The notes: generated by a model from the sequence alone, not told the origin. 64,000 nucleotides of DNA from an uncultured Eubacterium sp. (GCA_947088865.1 CAMUHY010000001.1:248001-312000); one strand, 5' to 3'. Counted from the first letter of the stretch, positions 18,524 through 28,316 are shown. Made by a program: numbers and translations.

Positions 18524-19711
18524 TTATTTTAAGTTAAAACCTTCCCATTTTTCATGGAAATAGTCATGACTACCTATATATTTTTCATTCATATAATAAT
18601 TTCTTGGAATCCTTTTGTTTAAATCGCATACAAATTCATAGTTAAATGTTCCTGCAAGTTTAGCAATCTCCTCAATGGTGATAACTTCATTTCCATCTTT
18701 TCCTATCAATGTCACAATATCATTGCGTTTTACATGTTCAATTTCGGTGACATCAACCATTAATTGGTCCATACACACTCTTCCAACAATAGGCGCTTTT
18801 TTTCCATGTATCAAAACATAGCCTTTTGACGATAAACTTCTTGGATAGCCATCGCCGTAACCCACTGAAACGGTTGCAAGAATGGTTTGTTTTGTTGTCT
18901 CAAATGTACCGCCGTAGCTTATTTTCTGTCCAGCCTCTACACATTTTACCATAGTGACATGACTCTTTAACTCCAGCGCTGGTCTTAAATCAACATTTGA
19001 TTGTTCAACCTCATCGGATGGATACATGCCATACATCGCAATCCCAAGCCGAACCATGTCCTTATATGTATAGGGCATATCAATTACAGCAGCGCTATTT
19101 GCACAATGTTGAATCTCAAAATCAATACCTTGCCCATGTAAATACTCAATAAAATTTGAAAACTTTTCAAACTGTTTATCTGCCTGATATTTGTTTTTTT
19201 CATCAGCTGTTGCAAAATGAGTAAAAATTCCTTGTGCCTTAATATTTTCAAGCGCCACAATTTTTTGAATAACCGTTGCGCCGCTTAAATTAGGCTCTAA
19301 CCCGATACGCCTCATTCCTGTATCTACTTTAATATGGCATATTGCTGTCTTATTTAACTCTTTTGCTATCATATCAAGCTCTTTTGCTGTCTCATAATCA
19401 AATATGGTTGCTGCAACATTATATTTTACAAGTGTTGTATATTCATCGGTATTGACAAAACCAAGAATCAAAATAGGCTTATCAATGCCATTTTCTCTTA
19501 AGTTGACTGCCTCATCTAAGGTGGCAACGGCATAGCCATATACTTTGTCATAGACAGCCTTAGCAACTGCAATATCACCATGTCCATATCCGTCTGCCTT
19601 CACCACAGCTAATGCCTTTGTACCAGAAGGTGTAAGCGCCATTAATCGGTCAACATTATCACATATGATATCAAGCCTGATATCTGCATAAACCCTATAA
19701 TACTTACTCAT
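18524..19711 (-). CDS. alr: Alanine racemase
   Basis: PLP enzyme making D-alanine for peptidoglycan. 395 residues. The Schiff-base lysine lies in AVVKADGYGHG near residue 38, and the second catalytic base Tyr in KISYGGTFETTKQT. Other family motifs: VDTGMRRIGLEP, FTHFATADEKN and VGRVCMDQLMVDVT. It lies 35 bp after the nnrE/D gene and before mazF, the standard alr-mazEF neighbourhood. Confidence 0.96.
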   Translation of the reverse strand: MSKYYRVYADIRLDIICDNVDRLMALTPSGTKALAVVKADGYGHGDIAVAKAVYDKVYGYAVATLDEAVNLRENGIDKPILILGFVNTDEYTTLVKYNVAATIFDYETAKELDMIAKELNKTAICHIKVDTGMRRIGLEPNLSGATVIQKIVALENIKAQGIFTHFATADEKNKYQADKQFEKFSNFIEYLHGQGIDFEIQHCANSAAVIDMPYTYKDMVRLGIAMYGMYPSDEVEQSNVDLRPALELKSHVTMVKCVEAGQKISYGGTFETTKQTILATVSVGYGDGYPRSLSSKGYVLIHGKKAPIVGRVCMDQLMVDVTEIEHVKRNDIVTLIGKDGNEVITIEEIAKLAGTFNYEFVCDLNKRIPRNYYMNEKYIGSHDYFHEKWEGFNLK

Positions 19712-19746
19712 CCTACTAACTAAGCCTTTCTTTTATCCGCAATTAT

Positions 19747-21345
19747 TTACAACAATTTTGCAACCGCCTCTGCTATATCCCATGCCACTGTACCGTTAAT
19801 ACCTTTTTCTTTTCTGCATATATCCCCTGCACAGCCATGTATATAGACCGCCATTGCAGCAATCCATTCTGGGGACGCTTCTTCATACTTATATAGACAG
19901 GCAATCCCTGCAATAATTCCTGTCAGCACATCGCCTGCACCGGCTGTCGCCATGCCACAGTTTCCAGAAGTATTAATATAAGTCCCTTCTCTTCCTGCTG
20001 TAATAGTAACAGCATCTTTTAATACACAGGCATCGCACATCATTGTATACAACCTTTTTGCAGATTCCATAGGATGCTCTTTTACTTGTAAAATATCATT
20101 TTTTAACAGCCTTGAAGCTTCCCCAATATGCGGTGTAATAATAATATGAACCTTATCTTGTTTTTTTATATATTCCAATTGTTGAATTAACGACAAATCG
20201 GCTTGCTGGCATTCTAATGATGGATTTATCTCTTGCTGCATTGACAAAGACGCATTTGACAATGATGGATACTGAGCAGCTATGATATTAAGTGCATCGG
20301 CATCTAAAACAAATGTTTTTGGCATATTCCAAGTCGCTTTTGCCATACAATGAATCGTATCATAAATAATTCTAACGGATGTTTCTTGTGTAGATAGTCC
20401 AGGTCCTACAACAATACAATCCGCCCACTCTATCAGTTTTTTAAGATAAATGGCATCGTCATCTGTATAATGATTATAAATATCTGGAAGAACCTCCGGA
20501 ACTTTCACAATCAGAGGCGTTCTGTTATCTGCGTGTGTAAAGACTCGAACCAAACCACATCCTGAACGAAAAGCGGCTCTGGCGCTTAGACAAGCTGCGC
20601 CGCACATATCTTTTGAACCTGCAATAATAAGCGTTTTGCCACATTTTCCTTTATCATAATCGGATTTATGTTTTGGAAGTTGACAGATATCCTCTTTATT
20701 GATAGAAAAAGTATCTATATCATACAATCGATTATCACAGACAAATCCAATATCTTTTACAACAAGGATTCCACAATAATTTTTGCCCTTGCCGCATAAC
20801 ATACCAATCTTGTTATAACCAAAAGTAACGGTTTTATCCGCTTTTACAGCAATACCCATCACTTCGCCTGTCGAAGCGTTAATTCCTGATGGAATATCCA
20901 CTGCAATTTTATATGAATGAATATGATTTATAGCATCGATAACTTCTTTATAATACCCTGTTATTTCTCTTGACAGTCCAATTCCAAATATAGCATCTAC
21001 AATATAATCATATGTTGCATCCGCGACTTTGTTTACAAGAGACATTCCCATATTCTCTACGATTGATTTTTGAATGGCATATTCTTTTGTTCCTTCTTTA
21101 TCTGAAACAAGCAAAATTTTGACATCAAAACCACGCTGATAAAGAATCCTCGCAACAGCCAAACCATCGGCGCCATTGTTGCCAGAACCACTCACTATCA
21201 GCACACTACCCTTTTTCATATCCATAAACACATCAGCAACAGCCAATGCAGCACGTTCCATCAACACCACAGAAGGAATCCCAATATGATGTATGGAATA
21301 CTCATCTACTTGTTTCATCTGTTCTGCACTTAATACATATTCCAT
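19747..21345 (-). CDS. nnr: Bifunctional NAD(P)H-hydrate epimerase / ADP-dependent dehydratase
   Basis: Repairs damaged (hydrated) NADH and NADPH. 532 residues from the ATG at 21345, chosen because GAGG lies six bases upstream. The N-terminal YjeF/NnrE half has LIVSGSGNNGADGLAVARIL and AVDIPSGINASTGEVMG. The C-terminal NnrD half has KTLIIAGSKDMCGAACLSAR, VVGPGLSTQE, a FVLDADALNI motif, IITPHIGEASRLL and AGAGDVLTGIIAGI. A segment of about 30 residues between LNIIAAQYPSLSN and the PHIGE region is longer than I would expect in the family. It precedes alr. Confidence 0.93.
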   Translation of the reverse strand: MEYVLSAEQMKQVDEYSIHHIGIPSVVLMERAALAVADVFMDMKKGSVLIVSGSGNNGADGLAVARILYQRGFDVKILLVSDKEGTKEYAIQKSIVENMGMSLVNKVADATYDYIVDAIFGIGLSREITGYYKEVIDAINHIHSYKIAVDIPSGINASTGEVMGIAVKADKTVTFGYNKIGMLCGKGKNYCGILVVKDIGFVCDNRLYDIDTFSINKEDICQLPKHKSDYDKGKCGKTLIIAGSKDMCGAACLSARAAFRSGCGLVRVFTHADNRTPLIVKVPEVLPDIYNHYTDDDAIYLKKLIEWADCIVVGPGLSTQETSVRIIYDTIHCMAKATWNMPKTFVLDADALNIIAAQYPSLSNASLSMQQEINPSLECQQADLSLIQQLEYIKKQDKVHIIITPHIGEASRLLKNDILQVKEHPMESAKRLYTMMCDACVLKDAVTITAGREGTYINTSGNCGMATAGAGDVLTGIIAGIACLYKYEEASPEWIAAMAVYIHGCAGDICRKEKGINGTVAWDIAEAVAKLL

Positions 21346-21422
21346 TACAGTCCTCATTTTTCAATATTTTATATTAATCCATCCTCAAGATGCTTTCTAT
21401 GTATTTTCATAAAAGTAAAAAC

Positions 21423-22019
21423 TTACTGGTCATTAATCTTATCCAATATTTTCATAATCTCTGCACCCAATATATTGTGCATACCAGCATACAATTGGTT
21501 GTTGGTTTCCTCTTTATCCTGCTTAATCAACAGATTTCTTTTCAATTTTACTCTTGTGGCATCAATCCATTTATTAAGTACTTCCAAATCCTTATTATTT
21601 TCATTAATCTTATCAAAACACATTTTTGCTGTCTCAAGTAACAGCTTATGATTTGCTTCCATCAATTTCTTTGGAATCTCTTTTTCTTCATCTTCTAATT
21701 CTAATATTTTACCCTTTGCCTCGTGAATCAATTTTTGATTCTTATTCATCCGCTTTTTATGCTTGCTGCTGCTGTCTTCTTCCATATTTTCAACAACATC
21801 TTGTATCAGTTGTGACTTTATTTTTCTAACATCGGCAAGGTCGTTTGTAACCTGACCTTGTCTTTTTAATAACTCATTAACCTGACCTTCCCAATAACGA
21901 ATCTCATCGGTCTTGCTAATTTCCGGTACTAATTGATACCAACGCTGATTTAATGTAAGTATCGGAACATTTTTATAAGCCAGAGCTTCTTTTAATACTT
22001 CATAAGTTATCTCTGCCAT
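21423..22019 (-). CDS. Coiled-coil protein of unknown function
   Basis: 198 residues from the ATG at 22019 (GGAGGG immediately upstream). Highly charged and largely helical, with predicted coiled coil over roughly residues 45-170 (VNELLKRQGQVTNDLADVRK, EAKGKILELEDEEKEIPKKL). It has no signal peptide or membrane helix. I do not recognise a named family. It lies between rex and nnrE/D on the same strand; a hairpin at 22032-22075 separates it from rex. Confidence 0.75.
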   Translation of the reverse strand: MAEITYEVLKEALAYKNVPILTLNQRWYQLVPEISKTDEIRYWEGQVNELLKRQGQVTNDLADVRKIKSQLIQDVVENMEEDSSSKHKKRMNKNQKLIHEAKGKILELEDEEKEIPKKLMEANHKLLLETAKMCFDKINENNKDLEVLNKWIDATRVKLKRNLLIKQDKEETNNQLYAGMHNILGAEIMKILDKINDQ

Positions 22020-22031
22020 TATTCCCTCCAA

Positions 22032-22075
22032 AAAGGGCTGTCGTCCTAAACAAATTTATTTGCTTGGCGACAAGC
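22032..22075 (-). terminator. Hairpin between rex and the coiled-coil gene
   Basis: Arms GGGCTGTCG and CGACAAGCCC pair with one bulge across a 24-nt loop. It has no strong U-run; it may be an attenuator or a processing site. Confidence 0.35.
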
Positions 22076-22082
22076 CCACATC

Positions 22083-22724
22083 TTAATTTATAATTTCATT
22101 ATTTGCAATTGTATAAGACAGTCTCATAAGACTTTCTGATAAATGTACATTCTCTACAATAATATCATCGGATAAATTCAAATCGGTATGTGCAAAATTC
22201 CATATGGCTTTAATGCCGCAGTCAACAACCATATGTGCTACTTCTTTTGCAACTTGTCTAGGTACAGTAAGTACAACAATTTCAATATCATTATTTTTTA
22301 TATAATCCGAAAATTCATCCATCATTTTTATCTTTAAATCACCAATTCCCAAACCTTCCAGTGTTGGATTATTATCAAAAACCGCTTGAATTAAAAATCC
22401 TCTCTTTGCAAAATCACCAGAATTGACAAGAGCCGAAGCAAGATTGCCTGCTCCGATAATCACCATATTATGAGTACGGTTAATACCCAGTATCTTTCCT
22501 ATCTCATCATACAAATACTGAACATTATATCCATAGCCTTGCTGTCCAAAGCCTCCAAAATTATTTAAGTCCTGCCTTATCTGTGAAGCCGTTACTTTCA
22601 TTTTCACGCTTAACTCTTTTGAAGAAATCCTTTGAACGCCTCCCTCAATCAATTCGCCAAGATACCTATAATATCTTGGAAGCCTTTTTATTACTGCTGA
22701 AGAAATCTTTTTATTTTCGTCCAT
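22083..22724 (-). CDS. rex: Redox-sensing transcriptional repressor Rex
   Basis: Represses fermentation and respiration genes until the NADH/NAD ratio rises. 213 residues. The N-terminal winged helix has VIKRLPRYYRYLGELIEGG and VKMKVTASQIRQDLNNFGGF, followed by the hallmark GQQGYGYNV. A Rossmann NAD-binding domain has MVIIGAGNLASALVN and FDNNPTLEG. The length matches the family. It has a near-consensus promoter at 22765-22793. A half-site-like TTGTGA lies in its leader but no full Rex operator. Confidence 0.97.
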   Translation of the reverse strand: MDENKKISSAVIKRLPRYYRYLGELIEGGVQRISSKELSVKMKVTASQIRQDLNNFGGFGQQGYGYNVQYLYDEIGKILGINRTHNMVIIGAGNLASALVNSGDFAKRGFLIQAVFDNNPTLEGLGIGDLKIKMMDEFSDYIKNNDIEIVVLTVPRQVAKEVAHMVVDCGIKAIWNFAHTDLNLSDDIIVENVHLSESLMRLSYTIANNEIIN

Positions 22725-22764
22725 ATTTTATACGCACCTTTCGCTAAGCCTCATTGCTATCACA

Positions 22765-22793
22765 ATTATACCTCGATGATAAATAATTGTCAA
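22765..22793 (-). promoter_or_regulatory. Consensus sigma-A promoter of rex
   Basis: On the minus strand, TTGACA (22788-22793), 17-bp spacer, TATAAT (22765-22770). A second TTGACA lies 11 bp further upstream. Confidence 0.8.
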
Positions 22794-22906
22794 AACCTTG
22801 TCAAATAGCAATTCACCCATAGTTGTTGTGCATTATATCATAATTTAATTCATAGTAGAACATATCGCTTAGCTTTTATCAAGATTATTATATCACGAAA
22901 TCATTT

Positions 22907-25366
22907 CTATCCTAGTACCTTCTTTGCAATATCGACGGATTCTTTTGCATCTTTTGAGTAGAAATCCGCATGTATCTCCTTTGCATACTCTGGAGTTAGC
23001 ACGGCTCCTCCAACCATAATTTTACAGTCTAAATGATTGTCATGTATCAGTTGAATTGTCTCTTTCATGGAAACAAGCGTCGTTGTCATCAGTGCTGATA
23101 AACCGACCAATTTTGCATCATGTTCTACAATAGCATCCACCACTTTTTGATATGGAACGTCCTTTCCTAAATCAATTACTTCATAACCATAATTTTCAAG
23201 GAGAACTTTTACAATATTTTTGCCAATATCATGCACATCGCCCTTTACTGTGGCAATTACAATTTTCCCCTTGCTAACAGGAGCCGCATTGCTGTTTGCC
23301 ATATGATTTTTTATCACTTCAAAAGCGGATTGCGCCACCGAAGCAGACATAATAAGCTGTGGCAAAAACAAGATTCCTTTTTCAAAATCATCGCCTATTT
23401 TATCTAATGCCGGAATAAGCACCTTATTGATAACTTCCATTGAATCCACTTGTTCAAGCAGTTTTTTCGTATAATCTGCACCTTCCTTTTTAAGACCGCT
23501 AAGAACAGCATGATACAACTTTAATTGTTCCCCTTCCAATTTTATTCCCTCTGCATTATTTAACGCGGCATTACAAGCTTCATCTGTATTTATATTCCCT
23601 GACGCTTTTGGGCTGTCCATCACAATTTTTGAAAATGTTTTTCCAGCATACTGTGCAATAAAATCAACCGAATTTTTATCATATCCTTTTAAGAGTTTAA
23701 ATGCTCGGACTGCTCCTGTCATTTCTTCAATATTTGGATTAATAATCGGCAAGTCAAGTCCATTTTCAAGTGCCATTGTAAGAAAAATATGATTGACAAG
23801 AACTCGATTCGGCAACCCAAACGAGATGTTAGAAACACCTAACACAGTTTTTAGTCCTAATTCGGTCTTTACCATATTTACTGCTTTTAATGTCTCAACG
23901 ACACCTTCCTGCTCTGCCGATGCAGTGAGTGTCAAGCAGTCAATATATACATCTTCTCTTGGAATACCAAACTGGGCAGCCCTGTCTACTATTTTTTTAG
24001 CAATTGCAAATCGGTCTTGAGCTTTTTGGGGTATGCCGTCTTTGTCTAAAGTCAACCCCACAACGGCGGCGCCATATTTTTTGACAAGCGGAAGAATGGT
24101 ATTTAGTGATTCTTCTTCTCCATTTACAGAATTGACAATTGGTTTTCCATTATAAATGCGAAGAGCCGCATCAAGCACTTCCGGAATGGTCGAGTCAATC
24201 TGCAATGGAACATCAACGATAGATTGGAGCGATTTCACCACCGTAACCATCATTTCTTTTTCATCAATTCCTGGAAGCCCAACATTGACGTCAAGAATAT
24301 CTGCACCAGCCTGCACTTGCTCCAATGCCTGATTGAGAATATAGTCAATATCTCCTTTTATCAATGCTTCTTTAAATAATTTTTTTCCTGTCGGATTAAT
24401 GCGCTCTCCTATAATTCTTGGCTCTGTTACAGAAACTGCTTTTGTTGCTGAACAAACTGCCGCTGGGATAATTGCCTTTTGCTTTGTAACCTTATTTCCA
24501 TTTGTTTTTAGCATATTCGACAATTCTTGTATAAATTCTGGATTTGTTCCGCAGCAGCCACCAAATATTTTAATTCCATACTTTCTTAAGTCTTTCATAT
24601 ACTCTGCAAACTGAGCAGCAGTGACATTATATTCATTTGTCTTTGGGTCTGGAAGCCCTGCATTCGGTTTTACAATAATCGGTTTATCTGTCCATCTTGA
24701 TAATTCCTCAATAACAGGCTCTAGTTCTTTTGGTCCTAATGAACAATTAACGCCAAGTGCATCCACGTCAAGTCCTTTTAATGTAAGAGCCATTGATGGA
24801 ATCATGCAGCCTGTAAATGTTCGCATAGTGCTCTCAAATGTCATCGTACACATAATAGGAAGACTGCTATGCTCCTTTGCCGCAAGAACAGCCGCTTTTA
24901 TATCCAACAAATCGGTCATCGTCTCAAAAACAATAACATCTGCTCCCGCTTTGCTTCCAGCTTCTACAATTTCTGCATACATCTCATAGGCTTCCTCAAA
25001 GCACAATGTTCCTGTCGGTTCTAACAATTGACCTATCGGTCCAATATCCAAAGCAACAAGTGCTTCTGGCTTTACATTTTGGACTGCCTTCTTTGCATTT
25101 TCAACACCGGCAGTTACTAATTCTTCAACACCATATCCACAATCCAAAAGCTTATAAGAATTGGCGCCAAATGTATTGGTATATATTATATCGGCACCTG
25201 CATTCAAATACTTTTCATGGATAGATATTAATAATTGTGGATTTTCTATATTTAATAGTTCAGGAATTTCTCCAATTTTCATGCCTGCTGCCTGAAGCAT
25301 TGTCCCCATCGCTCCATCTAACACAATATACTCTCTGTCTAATAGTGCCTTAAAATCTTTAGCCAT
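22907..25366 (-). CDS. metH: Cobalamin-dependent methionine synthase (without activation domain)
   Basis: Transfers a methyl group from methyltetrahydrofolate to homocysteine. 819 residues from the ATG at 25366; the GTG four codons earlier is the likely ribosome-binding region. Homocysteine domain: DGAMGTMLQAAGM, GVNCSLGP and Zn-ligand GGCCGTNPE. Pterin domain: GERINPTGKKLFKEAL, DVNVGLPGID. Cap and B12 domain: LPQLIMSASVAQSAF and the base-off motif VKGDVHDIGKNIV. It ends after the B12 domain; the SAM-binding reactivation domain is encoded by the overlapping upstream gene. Homocysteine could come from metY at 15.6 kb. Confidence 0.96.
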   Translation of the reverse strand: MAKDFKALLDREYIVLDGAMGTMLQAAGMKIGEIPELLNIENPQLLISIHEKYLNAGADIIYTNTFGANSYKLLDCGYGVEELVTAGVENAKKAVQNVKPEALVALDIGPIGQLLEPTGTLCFEEAYEMYAEIVEAGSKAGADVIVFETMTDLLDIKAAVLAAKEHSSLPIMCTMTFESTMRTFTGCMIPSMALTLKGLDVDALGVNCSLGPKELEPVIEELSRWTDKPIIVKPNAGLPDPKTNEYNVTAAQFAEYMKDLRKYGIKIFGGCCGTNPEFIQELSNMLKTNGNKVTKQKAIIPAAVCSATKAVSVTEPRIIGERINPTGKKLFKEALIKGDIDYILNQALEQVQAGADILDVNVGLPGIDEKEMMVTVVKSLQSIVDVPLQIDSTIPEVLDAALRIYNGKPIVNSVNGEEESLNTILPLVKKYGAAVVGLTLDKDGIPQKAQDRFAIAKKIVDRAAQFGIPREDVYIDCLTLTASAEQEGVVETLKAVNMVKTELGLKTVLGVSNISFGLPNRVLVNHIFLTMALENGLDLPIINPNIEEMTGAVRAFKLLKGYDKNSVDFIAQYAGKTFSKIVMDSPKASGNINTDEACNAALNNAEGIKLEGEQLKLYHAVLSGLKKEGADYTKKLLEQVDSMEVINKVLIPALDKIGDDFEKGILFLPQLIMSASVAQSAFEVIKNHMANSNAAPVSKGKIVIATVKGDVHDIGKNIVKVLLENYGYEVIDLGKDVPYQKVVDAIVEHDAKLVGLSALMTTTLVSMKETIQLIHDNHLDCKIMVGGAVLTPEYAKEIHADFYSKDAKESVDIAKKVLG

Positions 25367-26060
25367 TACAATGACCACCTTTCTGTCTAATATTACATTG
25401 TTCTCTCATATTACATGTCTGACAGCCTCTTGCTGTCTTTTCTATCGGATTATCGGATAATCCAATAATTGCTGTTACCGATTTTGTCGGTGTCAGCATA
25501 TAAGATGCATTAACATTTAATCCAATTCGCTTAGGTGCCTCAAGTGCATTTAAAAAATCTTTCTGCAATAAAATAGGCAAATCGCCATATCCTATGCCAA
25601 ATCGGAAGGTTTGATATTTATTGGGATAAGCTTGTCTTATAATATGCTCTACTTTATCACAAACCTGCTCGATTGCCACACTGGCAAAACTGTCCACAAT
25701 CACAGCTTTTGCCATATCTTCCACCTGTGTAACACGAATTAATCGGTCAATGCTATCCGATAATGTCACTGCCATAAGCACCGCCATATCGCAGCCTTTT
25801 AAATGTTTTTCAATCGAATTGCCCGTAAGCACAAGATTGCATCCTTCTATTGATATGCCATGATTTTTATTGATTTCTGATTCTGTCGTCATTATATGAC
25901 AAACTTTATATATATATCTTGGCTTTGCTAATGCAAGAACCTTCTCCTCACATATATCCATCAGCTGTTTTATTGTACTATCCAGTGTATCTCCCGAATA
26001 GCCTAAATACCTTAACGCCTCTTTGCGGTTTAATTCTTCAAGTTTTATATTTTCTGTCAT
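25359..26060 (-). CDS. Methionine synthase activation-domain protein
   Basis: 233 residues matching the detached vitamin-B12-dependent methionine synthase activation domain of Clostridia: LNRKEALRYLGYSGDTLD, VLTGNSIEKHLKGCDMAVLM, FRFGIGYGDLPILLQKDFL and the SAM-pocket-like LNVNASYMLTPTKSVTAIIG. A Cys-rich tail (RGCQTCNMREQCNIR) may bind metal. Its stop codon overlaps the metH ATG by 8 bp, so translation of the two is coupled and the proteins should be made together to reactivate oxidised cobalamin. Confidence 0.9.
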   Translation of the reverse strand: MTENIKLEELNRKEALRYLGYSGDTLDSTIKQLMDICEEKVLALAKPRYIYKVCHIMTTESEINKNHGISIEGCNLVLTGNSIEKHLKGCDMAVLMAVTLSDSIDRLIRVTQVEDMAKAVIVDSFASVAIEQVCDKVEHIIRQAYPNKYQTFRFGIGYGDLPILLQKDFLNALEAPKRIGLNVNASYMLTPTKSVTAIIGLSDNPIEKTARGCQTCNMREQCNIRQKGGHCNG

Positions 26061-26106
26061 TCCTGCAAATATACCTTTCTATTATGACGGTTTTTATATA
26101 ATCATT

Positions 26107-26144
26107 TTACAATAATATAATTATCTTACAATAATATAATTATT
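26107..26144. repeat. Tandem 19-bp duplication across the metH-operon promoter
   Basis: Two adjacent copies of TTACAATAATATAATTATC (last base T in the second). Each includes an ATAATA that reads as a -10 box on the minus strand. Confidence 0.7.
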
Positions 26145-26159
26145 TTCGGCTTATTTCAA
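26131..26159 (-). promoter_or_regulatory. Promoter of the activation protein-metH operon
   Basis: Minus strand TTGAAA (26154-26159), 17-bp spacer, TATTAT (26131-26136). The 70-nt leader is too short for a SAM or cobalamin riboswitch. Confidence 0.65.
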
Positions 26160-26226
26160 GATTATTATTACGACTCTTTCTTTTTTAGAAATTTCTTGGT
26201 ATTATATAAGGACTGTTGTTAAAAAG

Positions 26227-26292
26227 ATGGGACTTTTTAGCCCAACAAATTTGCTTACAAAAACAAATTTATATATTAAGAAAGGATTTTGA
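26227..26292 (+). CDS. Candidate 21-codon leader peptide upstream of the ABC-F gene
   Basis: A short ORF beginning ATG GGA CTT (MGLFSPTNLLTK...) ends with TGA at 26290-26292, four bases before the ABC-F start codon and overlapping its AAAGGA ribosome-binding site. Translation of it would control access to that site. ABC-F antibiotic-protection genes are often regulated by such leader peptides. The ribosome-binding site for the short ORF itself is poor (AAAAAG), so expression is unproven. Confidence 0.4.
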   Translation: MGLFSPTNLLTKTNLYIKKGF

Positions 26293-26296
26293 TAAA

Positions 26297-28273
26297 ATGA
26301 TTTTATCATGCAGTCATATAACAAAGGCATTTGGCGACCATACCATCGTCTCCGATGCAACATTTCATATAGAAGAACACGAAAAGGCAGCGATTATTGG
26401 CATCAATGGAGCTGGTAAGTCAACCTTGTTAAAAATCATTGTTGGCGAATTGGAATCCGATGCTGGCAATGTAGCAATCTCTTCCAGCAAAACACTGGGC
26501 TATCTCGCCCAGCAACAAAATTTATCGACACACAAAACCATTTATGATGAAGTAGTCGATACCAGACAAGATATTCTTCAGATGGAAGCCGATATACGTA
26601 AGATGGAAGAACAGATGAATCATCTTTCGGGCGATGAACTTGAAACGCTCTTAACCAAATATACTGCGCTCACCCACCAGTTTGAATTGTTCAATGGATA
26701 TTCTTACCGCAGTGAAGTTGTCGGTGTTCTAAAAGGCTTAGGATTTATGGAAGATGATTTTACTCTTAAAGTTGACACCCTTTCGGGCGGACAGAAAACA
26801 AGGGTCGCATTAAGTAAATTGCTTCTGTCTTCCCCTGATATCATTCTTTTGGACGAACCGACCAACCATTTAGATATGGAATCCATTACATGGCTAGAAA
26901 ACTATTTAGCTTCCTATAATGGCAGTGTTATTATCGTTGCGCATGACCGCTATTTTCTTGATAAAATTGTAACAAAAATTATTGAGATTGATTGTTCTAA
27001 AGTCACTTGCTTTTCAGGCAATTATACGGATTATGCTGCAAAAAAATCGGTACTTCGCAATATGCAGTTAAAAGAATATCTCAATCAACAACAAAATATC
27101 AAACATCAAGAGGAAGTTATTGCAAAACTAAAACAGTTTAACCGCGAAAAATCAATTAAACGTGCTGAGAGTCGCGAAAAAATGCTCAATAAAATGGAGC
27201 GTGTAGAAAAGCCCGTCGAAGTCAATAATAAAATGAATATCCAATTGGAACCAGAAGTGATAAGCGGCAATGATGTTCTTTCTGTCAAAAACTTATCCAA
27301 ATCATTTGACGATAACATATTATTTAACGATATCAGCTTTGAGATAAAGCGCGGCGAACGCGTTGCACTTATCGGCAATAATGGTACAGGAAAGACAACA
27401 CTGCTAAAAATTATTAACCATCTTATTCCTGCTAATTGTGGTGAAATACAGCTTGGAGCAAAAGTAACAATTGGTTATTACGACCAAGAACATCATGTGC
27501 TAGACCTTGAAAAAACATTATTTGAGGAAATTCAAGATGCCTATCCAGACCTTAATCACACAAAAATCCGCAATACATTAGCTGCCTTTTTATTTACAGG
27601 TCTTGATGTATTTCGATATATCCGTGAGTTAAGCGGCGGCGAACGAGGTCGATTATCGCTTGCTAAACTGATGTTATCCAACGCCAATTTTCTGATACTT
27701 GACGAGCCGACTAACCATCTTGATATGGTGTCAAAAGAAATTCTTGAGGATGCATTAAACCATTATACAGGAACGGTGTTGTATGTATCACATGACCGCT
27801 ACTTTATCAACACAACGGCAACAAGGATTATTGAATTAACGGATAAGTCCATTGTAAATTATATAGGAAATTATGATTATTATTTGAATAAACGTGATAT
27901 ACTAACGAATAAAGCGTTTGGCAATCATACCAAAAATATAAATTCTAAAATAGAAAACGTATCGACAATGGAGCCTAACCATTTAAAAGAAATAAAGCTT
28001 TCTGAGGAAGCCAAAAATTCTAAAGAATTATGGCAACAATCAAAAGAAGAACAGGCAAAACTAAAAAAAATAAAAAGTAAACTTCAAAATGTAGAAGAAA
28101 AAATTAATGAATTAGAAGAACGAATAAAAAATATTGATAAAGAATATATGCAGCCTGAAATTTCTAGCAACACAGAAAAATTAACAAAACTACACAATGA
28201 AAAAGTACTCTTATCAGAAGAACTTGATAAACTGTACGAACAATGGGAAGAATTATCTACAATAACAATATAA
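26297..28273 (+). CDS. ABC-F family ATPase (ribosome-associated)
   Basis: 658 residues from the ATG at 26297. Two ABC domains and no membrane segments: first Walker A GINGAGKST, signature LSGGQKTR, Walker B IILLDEPTNHLDMES; second GNNGTGKTT, LSGGERGR, FLILDEPTNHLDMVS. Between them is the P-site tRNA-interaction linker rich in charged residues (QEEVIAKLKQFNREKSIKRA). A C-terminal coiled coil of about 80 residues (KLKKIKSKLQNVEEKINELE) recalls Uup/YfmR-type members. It could be a housekeeping translation factor or an antibiotic-protection protein; the upstream short ORF slightly favours regulated expression. It is divergent from the metH operon. Confidence 0.92.
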   Translation: MILSCSHITKAFGDHTIVSDATFHIEEHEKAAIIGINGAGKSTLLKIIVGELESDAGNVAISSSKTLGYLAQQQNLSTHKTIYDEVVDTRQDILQMEADIRKMEEQMNHLSGDELETLLTKYTALTHQFELFNGYSYRSEVVGVLKGLGFMEDDFTLKVDTLSGGQKTRVALSKLLLSSPDIILLDEPTNHLDMESITWLENYLASYNGSVIIVAHDRYFLDKIVTKIIEIDCSKVTCFSGNYTDYAAKKSVLRNMQLKEYLNQQQNIKHQEEVIAKLKQFNREKSIKRAESREKMLNKMERVEKPVEVNNKMNIQLEPEVISGNDVLSVKNLSKSFDDNILFNDISFEIKRGERVALIGNNGTGKTTLLKIINHLIPANCGEIQLGAKVTIGYYDQEHHVLDLEKTLFEEIQDAYPDLNHTKIRNTLAAFLFTGLDVFRYIRELSGGERGRLSLAKLMLSNANFLILDEPTNHLDMVSKEILEDALNHYTGTVLYVSHDRYFINTTATRIIELTDKSIVNYIGNYDYYLNKRDILTNKAFGNHTKNINSKIENVSTMEPNHLKEIKLSEEAKNSKELWQQSKEEQAKLKKIKSKLQNVEEKINELEERIKNIDKEYMQPEISSNTEKLTKLHNEKVLLSEELDKLYEQWEELSTITI

Positions 28274-28316
28274 AAAAAGACGTTTTTAACTCTTTTGTTA
28301 TCAATGACGTTTTTTG

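Noticed and set aside
22740-22800. Complete Rex operator in the rex promoter
   Set aside because: Only a TTGTGA half-site is seen; the inverted half is not at the required spacing.
26061-26130. SAM or cobalamin riboswitch upstream of the metH operon
   Set aside because: The leader after the promoter is about 70 nt with no complex structure.
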